From assembly GCF_900114205.1 (NCBI RefSeq), contig NZ_FOSH01000018.1:1-63811 (forward strand): 63,811 nucleotides of DNA, given 5' to 3'. The stretch's first letter is position 1; every line of letters starts with the position of its first letter. The notes beneath the pieces were generated by a model. That model saw only the letters and a list, made by a program, of their open reading frames with translations. It did not search any database and had not been told where the DNA came from. Below, one piece after another: positions 9,164 to 21,324 of this stretch. This DNA comes from Methylophaga sulfidovorans (GTDB lineage: Bacteria; Pseudomonadota; Gammaproteobacteria; Nitrosococcales; Methylophagaceae). The translations under genes were made by a program, and so were the position numbers.

Positions 9164-9621
9164 ATGAAAAAATTATTCAGTATGTTGGCATTTGTAGGAT
9201 TTATTGCGTTAGGTACCACAGGCTCAGCGGTTGCTGATGATGTCGATGCGATGAAGGCAGTGGCTGAAGTCAATACCCGTTGGAACGAGGCATTCAACAG
9301 TGGTGACAGCGTTGCCCTTGCTGAACTTTATGCTGATACTGCCACAGTATCTCCGGGTAACGGTACGGTACTTAACGGGCGTGAGGCTATTGCCTCACTC
9401 TATAAAAGCTTTATCGATAATGGTGTTTACAACCACAGTATCGATACCATCAAAGTCTATCACCAACAAACCAGATTGTACAACTGGGTAAATGGCAGGC
9501 GCAGAGCTCCAATGACAAGCAGGAAACTATTACTTTTGGTGGTGTCTTGATGACCGTGATTGAGAAAAATGCCGAGGGTGATTGGGTGACACAATCTCAT
9601 ATCTGGAATATGGGGCAATAG
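9164..9621 (+). pseudogene. Secreted NTF2/DUF4440-like protein, frameshifted
   Basis: The gene starts with a clear signal peptide (MKKLFSMLAFVGFIALGTTGSAVA) after a TTTGGAG ribosome site, then an NTF2-like domain of the SgcJ/DUF4440 kind (EVNTRWNEAFNSGDSVALAELYADTATVSPGNG, REAIASLYKSFIDNG). The original frame degrades after about residue 100 into an atypical WVNGRRRAPMTSRK tail ending at 9550. The neighbouring frame from about 9463 continues the domain: LGKWQAQSSNDKQETITFGG, VLMTVIEKNAEGDW and QSHIWNMGQ, ending at 9621. The change fits loss of one base around 9455-9480. It is either a recent pseudogene or a sequencing error. Confidence 0.8.
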
Positions 9622-9773
9622 TTCGTCAGTGTTCAAATGCTTGATGGGTTGAATAAAGGGGCCTTGTTCTGCAAAGCCGATGATCTGTTTTTCATCAAAA
9701 GGCTTCAGGCAAGGCATTCCTGATATTGACTCAGCCAGATACGCAAAGATAGCTACAAGTATAAGGAGAAAAA

Positions 9774-10520
9774 ATGCATTTTGATATTGAAGGCAAAGTA
9801 GCATTGGTCACAGGAGCGAATCGAGGGATCGGTAAGGCAATTGTGACAAGTTTACTCGCCGCCAACGTAACCAAGGTTTATGCCGCTGTGCGGAGTCTTG
9901 ATTCAGCCATGTCGCTGGTCAATGAGTATGGTGATCGCGTTGTTCCCGTACATCTCGATCTGGCCAAACCAGAAACTATCGCTGCCGCCGCTGTCTCTGC
10001 CAGTGATGTTGATCTGGTCATCAATAATGCCGGCATTCTTCACAAGGAGTCGCCCTTGTCTGTCGAGGCGGTTCATGCTCTGACTGATGAAATCAACATC
10101 AATGTGTTTGGTTTGATTTACATGGCTCAGGCATTCTCACCCGTGCTGGCAGGTAAAGGTGGTGGGGCATTTGTACAAATAAATTCAGCAGCGTCATTGA
10201 GGTGTCGTTCAGACTATACCACTTATTCTGCTTCCAAAGCGGCTGCCTACGCGGTAACACAAGGTCTGAGAGAGAAACTGAAGCCGCAGGGCACGCACGT
10301 TCTTAGTGTACATCCTGGCCCGATAGCAACGGATATGGCAGGAGTAACAGGGCTCGTCAATGATGCTGAACCTCCTTCTCAGGTTGCAGACAGCATTATC
10401 GAGGCATTAAGAAACGGAGACTTCCATGCTTTTCCAGATGCCTACTCAAAACGAATAGCCCAGTATTATCAGGCTTTTGCCGAGAATGTTGTGGAAGCAG
10501 ATTTAATAAAAGTGTCATGA
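9774..10520 (+). CDS. Short-chain dehydrogenase/reductase (SDR)
   Basis: A 248-residue classical SDR. It shows the cofactor motif TGANRGIG near residue 14, NNAG near 84, a catalytic Ser in INSAAS, the YSASK active-site motif near 151-155 and the PGPIATDM block. It should reduce or oxidise a carbonyl/alcohol with NAD(P)(H) in the cytoplasm; substrate unknown. An AAGGAGAA ribosome site gives confidence in the start. It is the last gene of the accessory oxidoreductase block. The gap from the frameshifted NTF2-like gene is about 150 bases. Confidence 0.9.
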   Translation: MHFDIEGKVALVTGANRGIGKAIVTSLLAANVTKVYAAVRSLDSAMSLVNEYGDRVVPVHLDLAKPETIAAAAVSASDVDLVINNAGILHKESPLSVEAVHALTDEININVFGLIYMAQAFSPVLAGKGGGAFVQINSAASLRCRSDYTTYSASKAAAYAVTQGLREKLKPQGTHVLSVHPGPIATDMAGVTGLVNDAEPPSQVADSIIEALRNGDFHAFPDAYSKRIAQYYQAFAENVVEADLIKVS

Positions 10521-10706
10521 ATCTGCCATACACATGAGTTTTCCCTTTACTTATCATGCTTTTGTTTCCATGCAATGGGGTATATCCATCAGTTGACAGA
10601 AAATGCGCAGACTATTTTTATAGTGGTGAAAGTAAAGTGGGGATGGTTTGAGAAAAGCGTATGTAGAGATATACGTAGAATGATCATTTTTAGGAGCGTT
10701 AAACTA

Positions 10707-10738
10707 ATATAACCCACTGAGTCATCAATGGGTTATAT
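10707..10738. terminator. Hairpin between the SDR gene and tRNA-Leu
   Basis: A 10-bp inverted repeat, ATATAACCCA / TGGGTTATAT, with a 12-base loop lies between the plus-strand SDR gene and the minus-strand tRNA-Leu. It is placed to terminate transcription from either side. The following AGCTTTTCG on the plus strand gives a short T-run. Confidence 0.45.
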
Positions 10739-10755
10739 AGCTTTTCGTATTCTTA

Positions 10756-10843
10756 TGGTACCCAGGGCCGGAATCGAACCGGCACGCCGGATTAGGGCGA
10801 GGGATTTTAAGTCCCTTGTGTCTACCAATTTCACCACCTGGGC
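10756..10843 (-). tRNA. tRNA-Leu (anticodon UAA), CCA encoded
   Basis: Read on the minus strand, the sequence begins GCCCAGG and ends CCTGGGT-A-CCA, pairing as a 7-bp acceptor stem. The anticodon loop ACTTAAAAT gives UAA. A long variable arm (CGCCCTAATCCGGCG) marks a class II tRNA, and the T arm is CCGGTTCGATTCCGG. The total of 88 bases includes the encoded CCA. Confidence 0.95.
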
Positions 10844-10855
10844 AACAAGCCGCAC

Positions 10856-10880
10856 ATTATAACGAAGATTTTCGATTTGT
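10856..10880 (-). promoter_or_regulatory. Promoter of tRNA-Leu
   Basis: On the minus strand, a perfect TATAAT (10861-10856) lies 12 bases before the mature tRNA 5' end, followed by a GC-rich GTGCGGC discriminator typical of stringently controlled stable RNA genes. A weak TGAACA is found about 16 bases upstream as the -35 element. Confidence 0.55.
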
Positions 10881-10895
10881 TCACTACCCTTTTTA

Positions 10896-12629
10896 CTATT
10901 TTGTTACAGATTTGGGTAATTGATAGTGGGCTTCAATCATTTCACGAGTCAGAATACCGTAGATTCGCTCGATCATAGGGGCATTCTGGCGGCTGACATA
11001 AAGGGCTTCCACATGATGTTCGTTCAGAGCCTGAAAGGCCTCAAATAAACTGGTATGTAAGGATATCTTGTGTACGTCGCGACGTGTGCCAGGAATCTGC
11101 ATTAAGTCTATGTCGGTATTTTCGCCCATGTCTTTGACGCTGACGGCTCTTGCCAGATCGCTGGCAGGCATCATCACTACTGGAATACGATCGCGAGTAA
11201 TAATGATCCATTCAGGGCTGTTTTTTAAGGTCTGCATGGCCATTTGAGCGCTGATTACTTGGTTTAACGTGACAAAGTTACGCTGCATAGCCGCACCTAC
11301 ACTGATCTTGCGTAAGGCTTGTGAGATAGGGTCATTTTGAAAGTCGAGACCACGGTAACGAAGAATGCTGACAAATAAGGCATCCAGTTTGAAGTAGTCA
11401 TGAATAATCAAACTGGAAAAAACGATAGCCAGCATCCCCGGCAGGATGATTTCTGGATTACCCGTTAACTCAAGCATGGCCATTAAGGCGGCAAGAGGGG
11501 CTTTGAGTGTGGCAGACATCATCGCACACATGCCAATAACGGCATAAAAAGTCATGGATGATGAATACTCCGGCAAGACAGAATTACCGAGATAACCGAG
11601 GATAGCACCGGCACAAGCACCCACCACCATAGTCGGTCCAACCATCCCTGCTGGGATACCAAAGCCGACACAAGCTGAAGATAGTAGAAGTTTAAGTATT
11701 AGAATGATGATAAGACTACCAATGGCAATTTCATTGGCAGAGATACTGCTGATAATGCCGTAGCCCATACCCATTACTTCTGGCACAGCCATACCAAAAA
11801 CGCCCATTAATATTCCAGCATAGGTTGGGCGTAACCATGAGGGATGGTGACTGAATATACCGGAAAATAATTGCAGGCTTTTCAGAGATAAGGTCGCTAA
11901 AAAACCGATTATGACACCCAGAAAGATAATGTAGGGCAGTTCCCACAAGGATTGCATTTGTGTGGCTAGATTAACGAATACCGTATCGTCGCCAAAGGTC
12001 AGACGGCAGACTACAGCGCCGGTCACAGCCGCTAGAATGACAGGAATAAAGCTGGCGATGTGGTATTCCATCATAATGACTTCCATTGCGAAAATCACAC
12101 CAGCAATGGGTGTATTAAATGAGGCTGCAATGGCCGCAGCGGAACCTGATGCAACTAAAATCCGGACGCTGTTATTCGGAAGCTCTAATCCTCGGGCAAG
12201 AATACTACCGCTGGCAGCACCCAAATGGACCCCCGGCCCTTCACGTCCAACAGAATGCCCTGTGATGATGGCGATACTGGTACCGATAAATTGGCGGACG
12301 GCATTTTGCCAGGGAAGCCGGCCCTCATAGGAAGACAGCCGTTCGATAACGTGCAAAATACCAGTATTACGTTGCTCTGCATTGAGTCCACGAAATAATA
12401 GACCGATCAATAAGCCACCGAGAATAGGCATGGTGAGTAACCAGTACCAAGGTAAGGTGTCGTAGCTTTCTACTTCTCCGGAAGGAAATAAGGCCATCTG
12501 ACCAAAATCAATGGTCAGACGTAATAAGGTGATGGCGAGACTCGAGAGTAAACCGGTGATGACTGCAAGTACATAAAGCTTGACACCCAATCGACCGAAG
12601 ATGAAATACTGTCGGAGTTTTTCCAGCAT
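10896..12629 (-). CDS. ClC-family chloride channel/antiporter with CBS domains
   Basis: A 577-residue integral membrane protein with about ten hydrophobic helices. The ClC selectivity-filter motif GREGPGVHLGAASGS carries the gating Glu, and a helix-H-like IFAMEVIM carries a second acidic residue. GIPAGMVGPTMVVGA corresponds to the GxFxP segment. The C-terminal part (about residues 445-570) looks like a pair of CBS domains (FVTLNQVISAQMAMQTL..., TSLFEAFQALNEHHVEALYV), which bind nucleotides in relatives. It lies 5 bases downstream of hemN on the same strand, so the two are probably co-transcribed. Channel versus Cl-/H+ exchange cannot be decided from sequence. Confidence 0.92.
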   Translation of the reverse strand: MLEKLRQYFIFGRLGVKLYVLAVITGLLSSLAITLLRLTIDFGQMALFPSGEVESYDTLPWYWLLTMPILGGLLIGLLFRGLNAEQRNTGILHVIERLSSYEGRLPWQNAVRQFIGTSIAIITGHSVGREGPGVHLGAASGSILARGLELPNNSVRILVASGSAAAIAASFNTPIAGVIFAMEVIMMEYHIASFIPVILAAVTGAVVCRLTFGDDTVFVNLATQMQSLWELPYIIFLGVIIGFLATLSLKSLQLFSGIFSHHPSWLRPTYAGILMGVFGMAVPEVMGMGYGIISSISANEIAIGSLIIILILKLLLSSACVGFGIPAGMVGPTMVVGACAGAILGYLGNSVLPEYSSSMTFYAVIGMCAMMSATLKAPLAALMAMLELTGNPEIILPGMLAIVFSSLIIHDYFKLDALFVSILRYRGLDFQNDPISQALRKISVGAAMQRNFVTLNQVISAQMAMQTLKNSPEWIIITRDRIPVVMMPASDLARAVSVKDMGENTDIDLMQIPGTRRDVHKISLHTSLFEAFQALNEHHVEALYVSRQNAPMIERIYGILTREMIEAHYQLPKSVTK

Positions 12630-12634
12630 ATTCC

Positions 12635-14014
12635 CTATATAACTTTGGAAAATCGCTGCCTTGCTTGTTGACTGTATTTATCAAACACCATGCAGATATT
12701 ACGTATCAATAAGCGGCCAGCGGGTAAGACTTCTATAGAGTCCCATTTATACTGCAACAGACCGTCTTGGGCAAATTGTTCTAGGTCTTCAATGGCGTCG
12801 GCAAAATAGTCGTTAAAGTTAAGGTTGTAAGTTTTTTCTATAACGGGAATATCGAGAGCAAAATCACAAATCAGTCGGGTGATGATGTCACGACGACATT
12901 TATCATCGTCATCCAGCTCAACACCACGTAATACCGGCAACTTGCCTGCCTTAATCGCTTCATCATATTCCGGTAGTGTTTTCACATTTTGCACATAAGC
13001 ATCACCGACTTTGCCGATGGATGTGACGCCAAAGCCAATTAAATCGCATTCTGCACGGGTTGAATACCCCTGAAAGTTGCGATAAAGCTGTTTGTTTTGC
13101 TGGGCTAGCGTGAGTTCATCATTGGGTTTGGCGAAGTGATCCATACCGATATAGACATAACCCGCAGCTGTGAGTTTATCAATGGTGCGGTGCAGAATTT
13201 GTAATTTCACTTGTGGCGCTGGGATATCGGCAGTGGCGATCTGACGCTGAGTTTTAAACAGATCGGGCATGTGAGCGTAGTTGAACACAGATAAACGATC
13301 TGGGCTGGCGGCAATAACTTTATCCAGCGTTTCGCTAAAGCTTTCCACTGTTTGATGCGGCAGACCGTAAATGAGATCCAGACTGATACTGCGAAAGCCT
13401 TCACGACGCGCTGCATCTAAAACCGAGAATGTTTGTTCTTCGGTTTGAATGCGGTTAACGGCTTTCTGCACTTTAGGGTTGAAGTCCTGCAAACCAAGGC
13501 TGATGCGATTAAAGCCTAGTTCTCTTAATAATTTTATGGTGGCGTCATCAGCTTCGCGGGGATCAATTTCAATCGAAAACTCGCCTTTATCATCGTCCGC
13601 TAAGGTGAAGTGCTGACGGGTATGCGCCATCAGTTCACGCATTTGTTGATGTGTTAAGAACGTCGGTGTGCCGCCGCCCCAATGCAGTTGTTCTACTACG
13701 CGGTTTGAGTCAAACAGCTCTGCTTGCATGCGAATTTCTTCATAGAGGTTTTCCAGATAAGGCTCGGCATGCTGGCGGTTTTTGGTGATGATTTTATTGC
13801 AGGCACAATAGAAACAAACGGTATCGCAGAACGGCACATGGAAATATAGAGAAAGCGGGCCACCACGCTGATTCGATAAAGCAATATGCTCAGCATAAGT
13901 TTCGGCAGTAAAACCTTGATGAAATTCGACAGCGGTCGGGTAGGAGGTATAGCGCGGACCGGCTTTGTCGTAACGGCGGATTAATCCTTCATTAAATTCA
14001 ATCGCATCAGTCAT
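12635..14014 (-). CDS. hemN: Oxygen-independent coproporphyrinogen III oxidase
   Basis: A radical SAM enzyme that converts coproporphyrinogen III to protoporphyrinogen IX without oxygen in haem synthesis. The 4Fe-4S motif CX3CX2CXC is seen as C63, C67, C70 and C72 (HVPFCDTVCFYCACN), followed by LHWGGGTPTFL and FSIEIDPRE. The GPRYTSYPTAVEF start is typical of true HemN rather than HemW. I use the ATG at MTDAIEF because AGGA lies 9 bases upstream; an ATG 27 bases earlier lacks a site. An FNR-type box lies 74-87 bases upstream of this start. The window also carries the oxygen-dependent enzyme hemF. Confidence 0.95.
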   Translation of the reverse strand: MTDAIEFNEGLIRRYDKAGPRYTSYPTAVEFHQGFTAETYAEHIALSNQRGGPLSLYFHVPFCDTVCFYCACNKIITKNRQHAEPYLENLYEEIRMQAELFDSNRVVEQLHWGGGTPTFLTHQQMRELMAHTRQHFTLADDDKGEFSIEIDPREADDATIKLLRELGFNRISLGLQDFNPKVQKAVNRIQTEEQTFSVLDAARREGFRSISLDLIYGLPHQTVESFSETLDKVIAASPDRLSVFNYAHMPDLFKTQRQIATADIPAPQVKLQILHRTIDKLTAAGYVYIGMDHFAKPNDELTLAQQNKQLYRNFQGYSTRAECDLIGFGVTSIGKVGDAYVQNVKTLPEYDEAIKAGKLPVLRGVELDDDDKCRRDIITRLICDFALDIPVIEKTYNLNFNDYFADAIEDLEQFAQDGLLQYKWDSIEVLPAGRLLIRNICMVFDKYSQQARQRFSKVI

Positions 14015-14087
14015 GGTTTTATTCCTAAATAATGTGCGCAAAGTATAACCAGCGAGGATTTATGCTGTTTTATTATCCGAACAGATC

Positions 14088-14101
14088 TTGACCTGGATCA
14101 A
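14088..14101. promoter_or_regulatory. FNR/Anr-type box upstream of hemN
   Basis: TTGACCTGGATCAA matches the FNR/Anr consensus TTGAT-N4-ATCAA with one mismatch. It lies in the hemN-purD divergent region, centred about 80 bases before the hemN start, so a transcription start near 14053 would place it at the classical -41.5 activating position. Anaerobic activation of hemN by FNR/Anr is well known in gammaproteobacteria; here it is inferred. Confidence 0.65.
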
Positions 14102-14238
14102 AGCTGGCGCTGGCTGCTGACTGATTGCTTAAGAAAAAGAATCGCTTTGCCTATATAAATCATCCATTTTGGTGGTTTGGAAAAGCCGTTATCTACGGTA
14201 TTATTAGCCTCTTTTTTAAGCATCTCCGGCAATCATCT

Positions 14239-15525
14239 ATGAAAGTATTAGTCATCGGTAGCGGTGGGCGCGAACATGCTCTCGCCTGGAAACTGAATCA
14301 ATCTCCAAACTGTTCTCAGGTTTTTGTGGCACCCGGTAATCCCGGCACAGCCAGCGAAAGCAATATCAGCAATGTGGATATCAAAGTCGAAGATATCGCC
14401 GGACTGGTGAAATTTGCTCAGGACAACACGATTGATTTAACCGTGGTAGGGCCGGAAGTGCCATTAACCATGGGTGTTGTGGATGCATTTGAAGCAGCAG
14501 GTTTACGTTGTTTTGGCCCTTCGAAAGCAGCGGCACAATTAGAAGCCTCAAAGTCTTTCACCAAAGACTTCCTTGCCCGTCATCAGATTCCAACAGCGGC
14601 ATATCAAGTATTTACTCAGGTAGATGAAGCTAAAGCCTACATTCAACAGCAGGGCGCACCGATTGTGGTGAAAGCCGATGGTCTCGCTGCTGGTAAAGGC
14701 GTGATTGTGGCGATGACTGAAGCCGAAGCCATTGCTGCGGTAGAAGATATGTTGTCTGGCAATGCTTTTGGTGATGCCGGTAGCCGTGTGGTTATTGAAG
14801 AATTTATGACTGGCGAAGAAGCCAGCTTTATTGTGATGGTCGATGGCGAACATATTTTGCCATTAGCAACGTCACAAGATCACAAAGCACGTGACGATGG
14901 TGATAAAGGCCCTAACACAGGTGGCATGGGCGCTTATTCTCCAGCGCCGGTGGTGACTGATGATGTATTCCAACGCATTATGGCAGAAGTCATTGAGCCA
15001 ACAGTAAAAGGCATGGCGGCTGATGGTCGTCCTTACACAGGCTTTTTGTATGCCGGTCTGATGATTGATGAAGCAGGCGCTCCACGTGTGGTTGAATATA
15101 ACTGCCGTTTTGGTGATCCGGAAACACAGCCGATCTTGATGCGTTTGCAATCTGATCTCATCACATTATGTGAAGCGGCATTAGATAAACGTTTAAATGA
15201 AGTTGAAGCTGAGTGGGATTCGCGTGCAGCTATCGGTGTAGTGATGGCAGCGGGTGGTTATCCAGATAGTTACCGTAAAGGTGACGTGATTACTGGCATT
15301 GCAGACGCTGAGCAAAACGGCAGCAAAGTATTTCATGCCGGTACAGCCAGCCAGGGCGATGATATTGTCACTGCTGGTGGCCGTGTTTTATGTGTGACTG
15401 CACTGGGTAATACTGTGGCAGAAGCGCAAAAGTCAGCTTATCAAGCATTGAGCCATATTAAGTGGGATGATGCGTATTTCCGTACTGATATTGCTTACCG
15501 CGCTGTGGCACGTGAACAGGGCTAG
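14239..15525 (+). CDS. purD: Phosphoribosylamine-glycine ligase
   Basis: GARS ligates glycine to phosphoribosylamine with ATP in purine synthesis. The 429-residue product has the expected length. It shows the N-terminal MKVLVIGSGGREHALAW, ATP-grasp elements (GPSKAAAQLEASKSFTKDFL, VVKADGLAAGKGVIVA, VVIEEFMTGEEASF) and RVVEYNCRFGDPETQ near the C-terminal metal site. I start at MKVLVIG; the frame is open for 38 codons upstream but that part is not family-like. It is monocistronic, with a strong terminator after it. purH is not adjacent. Confidence 0.97.
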   Translation: MKVLVIGSGGREHALAWKLNQSPNCSQVFVAPGNPGTASESNISNVDIKVEDIAGLVKFAQDNTIDLTVVGPEVPLTMGVVDAFEAAGLRCFGPSKAAAQLEASKSFTKDFLARHQIPTAAYQVFTQVDEAKAYIQQQGAPIVVKADGLAAGKGVIVAMTEAEAIAAVEDMLSGNAFGDAGSRVVIEEFMTGEEASFIVMVDGEHILPLATSQDHKARDDGDKGPNTGGMGAYSPAPVVTDDVFQRIMAEVIEPTVKGMAADGRPYTGFLYAGLMIDEAGAPRVVEYNCRFGDPETQPILMRLQSDLITLCEAALDKRLNEVEAEWDSRAAIGVVMAAGGYPDSYRKGDVITGIADAEQNGSKVFHAGTASQGDDIVTAGGRVLCVTALGNTVAEAQKSAYQALSHIKWDDAYFRTDIAYRAVAREQG

Positions 15526-15545
15526 ATTCACATTTTGAGAATGTA

Positions 15546-15574
15546 AAAAAGGGGTTACTGGTTAACCCCTTTTT
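15546..15574 (+). terminator. Intrinsic terminator after purD
   Basis: A 12-bp perfect stem (AAAAAGGGGTTA / TAACCCCTTTTT) with a 5-base loop ends in a T-run, 20 bases past the purD stop. The symmetric A/T flanks could also allow activity on the other strand. Confidence 0.9.
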
Positions 15575-15626
15575 ATTAAGCGGCATTAGGGTATGCAATC
15601 AATGTGGTCTGAATAGAGGCGAGAAC

Positions 15627-18164
<2,538 letters not shown>

Positions 18165-18168
<4 letters not shown>

Positions 18169-19424
18169 TTTGGATCCTTGATATTAAACAGACGCCGCGC
18201 TGTACTGAGTAAATGGCCTTCTTCATCAAATCCGGATTGACGGAGTTGGCGACTCGGTTCATGCAGCAAACGGTTGGTCAGTGTACGTGCGAGTTCGGCC
18301 ATGGCCTGTTCAGCAGGCATGCCGTGCTCAAGTTGTTTTATTGCTCTTTCCAGTGAATGCTTACTTATCTCTTCAGCATTGTCACGTATGGCTCTAATAA
18401 CAGGGACGGCATCTTGTGTTCTGAGCCATGCCTGAAAATGATCCACCTGCGTGTCGATAATTTCTTCAGCCTGTAAGGCCGCGTCGCGACGAGATTGTAA
18501 GTTCTCTTCGATGATTTCTTTTAAATCATCAACACAATAAAGGTATATATCTTCTAATAATCCGACTTCCGCTTCAATATCCCGTGGTACGGCGATATCC
18601 ACCATGAAAATGGGTTTGCGTTTACGGATTTTTAAGGCTCTTTCCACAGCGCCTTTACCAAGAATAGGCAGTTGGCTGGCGGTTGAACTGACCACGATAT
18701 CGGCTTCTGACAGATGAGCAGGTAGTTCACTGAGACTGATAGCATAACCATCAACCTGTGTGGCGAGGTTATGGGCCCGCTCAATAGTGCGGTTAGCAAT
18801 GATGATGCGCTTGATACCGTTATCATAAAGATGACGTGCGACCAGTTCGATGGTTTCACCTGCACCTATTAATAAGGCAGTGGAGTCAGCCAGTTCACTG
18901 AAAATTTGTTTTGCCAGACTGACCGCAGCAAAGGCGACCGAGACCGGACTGTTACCGATAGCGGTATCGGTGCGGACTTGTTTAGCAACAGCGAAAGCGT
19001 GTTGGAACATACGGCCTAATGATTTTCCCAACGTGTTTGCATTAAGGGACTGGCTGTATGCGTCTTTTAATTGTCCGAGTATTTGCGGCTCACCCAGCAC
19101 CATGGAATCTAGGCCACAGGCCACGCGCATCAGATGACGAATCGCATCGGCTTGCTGGTAGTGATATAGATAAGGAGTGATGATGCCATCTTCTTGTTGA
19201 TGATACTCATGCAACCAAGCGAGGATCTGATTGTCAGACTCTCCATCAACACAGCAATAGATTTCAGTACGATTGCAGGTCGACAAGATAACGACTTCAA
19301 GTATGGAATCATCTTCATGTAAAGTGGATAAAGCTGCCGGAAGCATGCTCGCATCAAACGCAAATAGCTCACGGATATGAACCGGAGCGGTATTGTGGTT
19401 GATGCCATAGGTGACAAGATGCAT
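18165..19424 (-). CDS. hemA: Glutamyl-tRNA reductase
   Basis: First committed enzyme of C5-pathway tetrapyrrole synthesis, reducing glutamyl-tRNA(Glu) to glutamate-1-semialdehyde with NADPH. The 419-residue protein has the catalytic Cys motif [11 protein letters not shown] near residue 50, [13 protein letters not shown], the NADPH loop [14 protein letters not shown] and the C-terminal dimerisation helices. It begins the hemA-prfA operon and is divergent from the TPR lipoprotein gene, as in most gammaproteobacteria. With hemN and hemF, three haem genes lie within 7 kb. Confidence 0.97.
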
Positions 19425-19542
19425 ATTAAGAAAAAGTCGTTATTAAATGCTGTTAAACTTTACAGCCATTATTACAATCGTCTGTTATTAAGTGAAAACA
19501 ATTCGCCATTCTATCAAAATCAAACGTTCAGGTCGTTTTAAT

Positions 19543-21324
19543 ATGGATTCAATGCAATCATTCATGATGAATGTAGGGCAACGTACAAAATATTTTGCTC
19601 TGATCGGACTTACCTCGCTGATGACTGCCTGTGCTGCAACGCCCGCACAGCAAAGTAAAGCCACAGTTGATGAGGCGCAGAAAGTCGTCAAAGTAGCACC
19701 GGAAGTGAAAGAGGACAAAAAGCCCGAAGTCACTATGCCAATGTCACCTGAACTGATGTATTACATCCTTACTGCGGAAGTGGCGGGACAGCGCGGTGAA
19801 GTGGGTGCAGCAGTTGAACTTTACGAGCGTGCTGCGGATATGGTCAAGTCGCCCAAACTTGCCGGCCGAAGTGCGCAGGTGGCGACACTTTCCAGAAATG
19901 AAGAAAAAATCAATCATGCGCTGGATCGCTGGTTAGAAGTTGATCCCAATAATGCTGATGTCTATATGATGCGCGCGCCATTTTTGATGATGGAAAAAGA
20001 CTACGACGGCGCGGCTCAAGCCATTAATAAAGCGCTATCTTTAGCGCCCGAGAAGCAAAAAGTTTATTTAGCCAGAGCGACAGAAAATCTGGCTGAAGTG
20101 GCTTCACCAGAAGAAGCGCTCGCCACGCTGAAGAAATTAGATCTCTATAAGCAAGGGCATCCAGATGCGCATTATACCTATGCACGCTTGGCTTATTTCT
20201 ATCAGCAGTATCCACAAACACTGGCTGAAATCGACCCTTTATTAAAAGCGGATCCGGATAATGAAAGTTATCTTATATTGAAAGCCGACACCTTACAGCG
20301 ATTAGGTAAAACTAAAGAAGGTCTCAAACTACTTGCTAAACCCGCAGCAAAAGACGATGCCAGTGATGAGCTGCGTTTTACTTACGGCAAATTATTAGGT
20401 GATGACGGTCAACTGGATAAAGCGCGCACTATTTTTGAGTCGATTCAGGCAAATAATCCTGAAAATCGCGATGTGCTTTTTGCCTTAGGACTGTTAGCGC
20501 TGGAAGAAAAAGACGGCGTGAAAGCCAAATCGTATTTCAGTGATTTATTAAAACTGGGTGATCCGACTAATCAGGCCGCTTATTTCATGGGGATTGCTGA
20601 AGAATTAAATGCCAATGTGGATGCCGCGTTGGTTTGGTTTGCCTCAGTACCCGTGCAAAGCAGTCGTTTTGATTTGGCGCAGACACATTACATTAATCTA
20701 TTACTGGGCCGGAACGACATTGATAAAGCTCGTGAACATTTAGCACAGCTAAGAAAACAATTACCACAGAAAGCACTGCAATATTATTTGTTTGAAGCCA
20801 GCTTATTGCGTGACCAAGGCATGAAGCAAGAGGCTTTTGACTTATTAACACAAGCCATTAAACAGTATCCAAAAAATGAAGATGCGCTGTATAGCAGAGC
20901 GATGGTAGCTGAGTCGATGGATAGGCTGGATGTGCTGGAAGCGGATTTGGGGCAAATTCTGGCCAATGATCCTAATAACTCTCAAGCATTAAATGCGCTG
21001 GGTTATACATTGACGGATCGTACTGATCGTCATCAGGAAGCATTAAAACTAATTCAACGTGCTTTAGAACTTAAGCCGGGCGACCCTTTCTATCTGGATA
21101 GTCTGGGCTGGGCTTATTATCGTCTGGGTGACTTAGAAAAGGCGGAAAAATACCTGCGCGAAGCAACGGAAGCCAATCCTGATCCGGAATTCATTGCACA
21201 TTTAGGTGAAGTGCTATGGCAGCGTGGTAAGAAACAGGAAGCTAAAAAATTCTGGGATAAAGGTTTGCTACAAGATCCGGACAATACCTTGTTAATTGAA
21301 ACTATGCGCAGGTTTGGCCTATGA
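19543..21324 (+). CDS. TPR-repeat lipoprotein upstream of lolB
   Basis: A roughly 590-residue protein of tandem tetratricopeptide repeats with an N-terminal lipoprotein signal (ALIGLTSLMTAC, Cys becoming the first mature residue). Repeats of about 34 residues are visible throughout, the clearest in the last 200 residues (ALNALGYTLTDRTDRHQEAL, FYLDSLGWAYYRLGDLEKAE). Function is not established, but a TPR protein at this position next to lolB is common in Pseudomonas-like genomes, suggesting a role in envelope assembly. The start is uncertain: a GTG 51 bases upstream or an ATG 21 bases downstream are alternatives. Its stop overlaps the lolB start. Confidence 0.82.
   Translation: MDSMQSFMMNVGQRTKYFALIGLTSLMTACAATPAQQSKATVDEAQKVVKVAPEVKEDKKPEVTMPMSPELMYYILTAEVAGQRGEVGAAVELYERAADMVKSPKLAGRSAQVATLSRNEEKINHALDRWLEVDPNNADVYMMRAPFLMMEKDYDGAAQAINKALSLAPEKQKVYLARATENLAEVASPEEALATLKKLDLYKQGHPDAHYTYARLAYFYQQYPQTLAEIDPLLKADPDNESYLILKADTLQRLGKTKEGLKLLAKPAAKDDASDELRFTYGKLLGDDGQLDKARTIFESIQANNPENRDVLFALGLLALEEKDGVKAKSYFSDLLKLGDPTNQAAYFMGIAEELNANVDAALVWFASVPVQSSRFDLAQTHYINLLLGRNDIDKAREHLAQLRKQLPQKALQYYLFEASLLRDQGMKQEAFDLLTQAIKQYPKNEDALYSRAMVAESMDRLDVLEADLGQILANDPNNSQALNALGYTLTDRTDRHQEALKLIQRALELKPGDPFYLDSLGWAYYRLGDLEKAEKYLREATEANPDPEFIAHLGEVLWQRGKKQEAKKFWDKGLLQDPDNTLLIETMRRFGL

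Noticed and set aside
9460-9804. A 114-codon minus-strand ORF
   Set aside because: It overlaps the frameshifted NTF2-like gene and the SDR start on the other strand; its length is chance.
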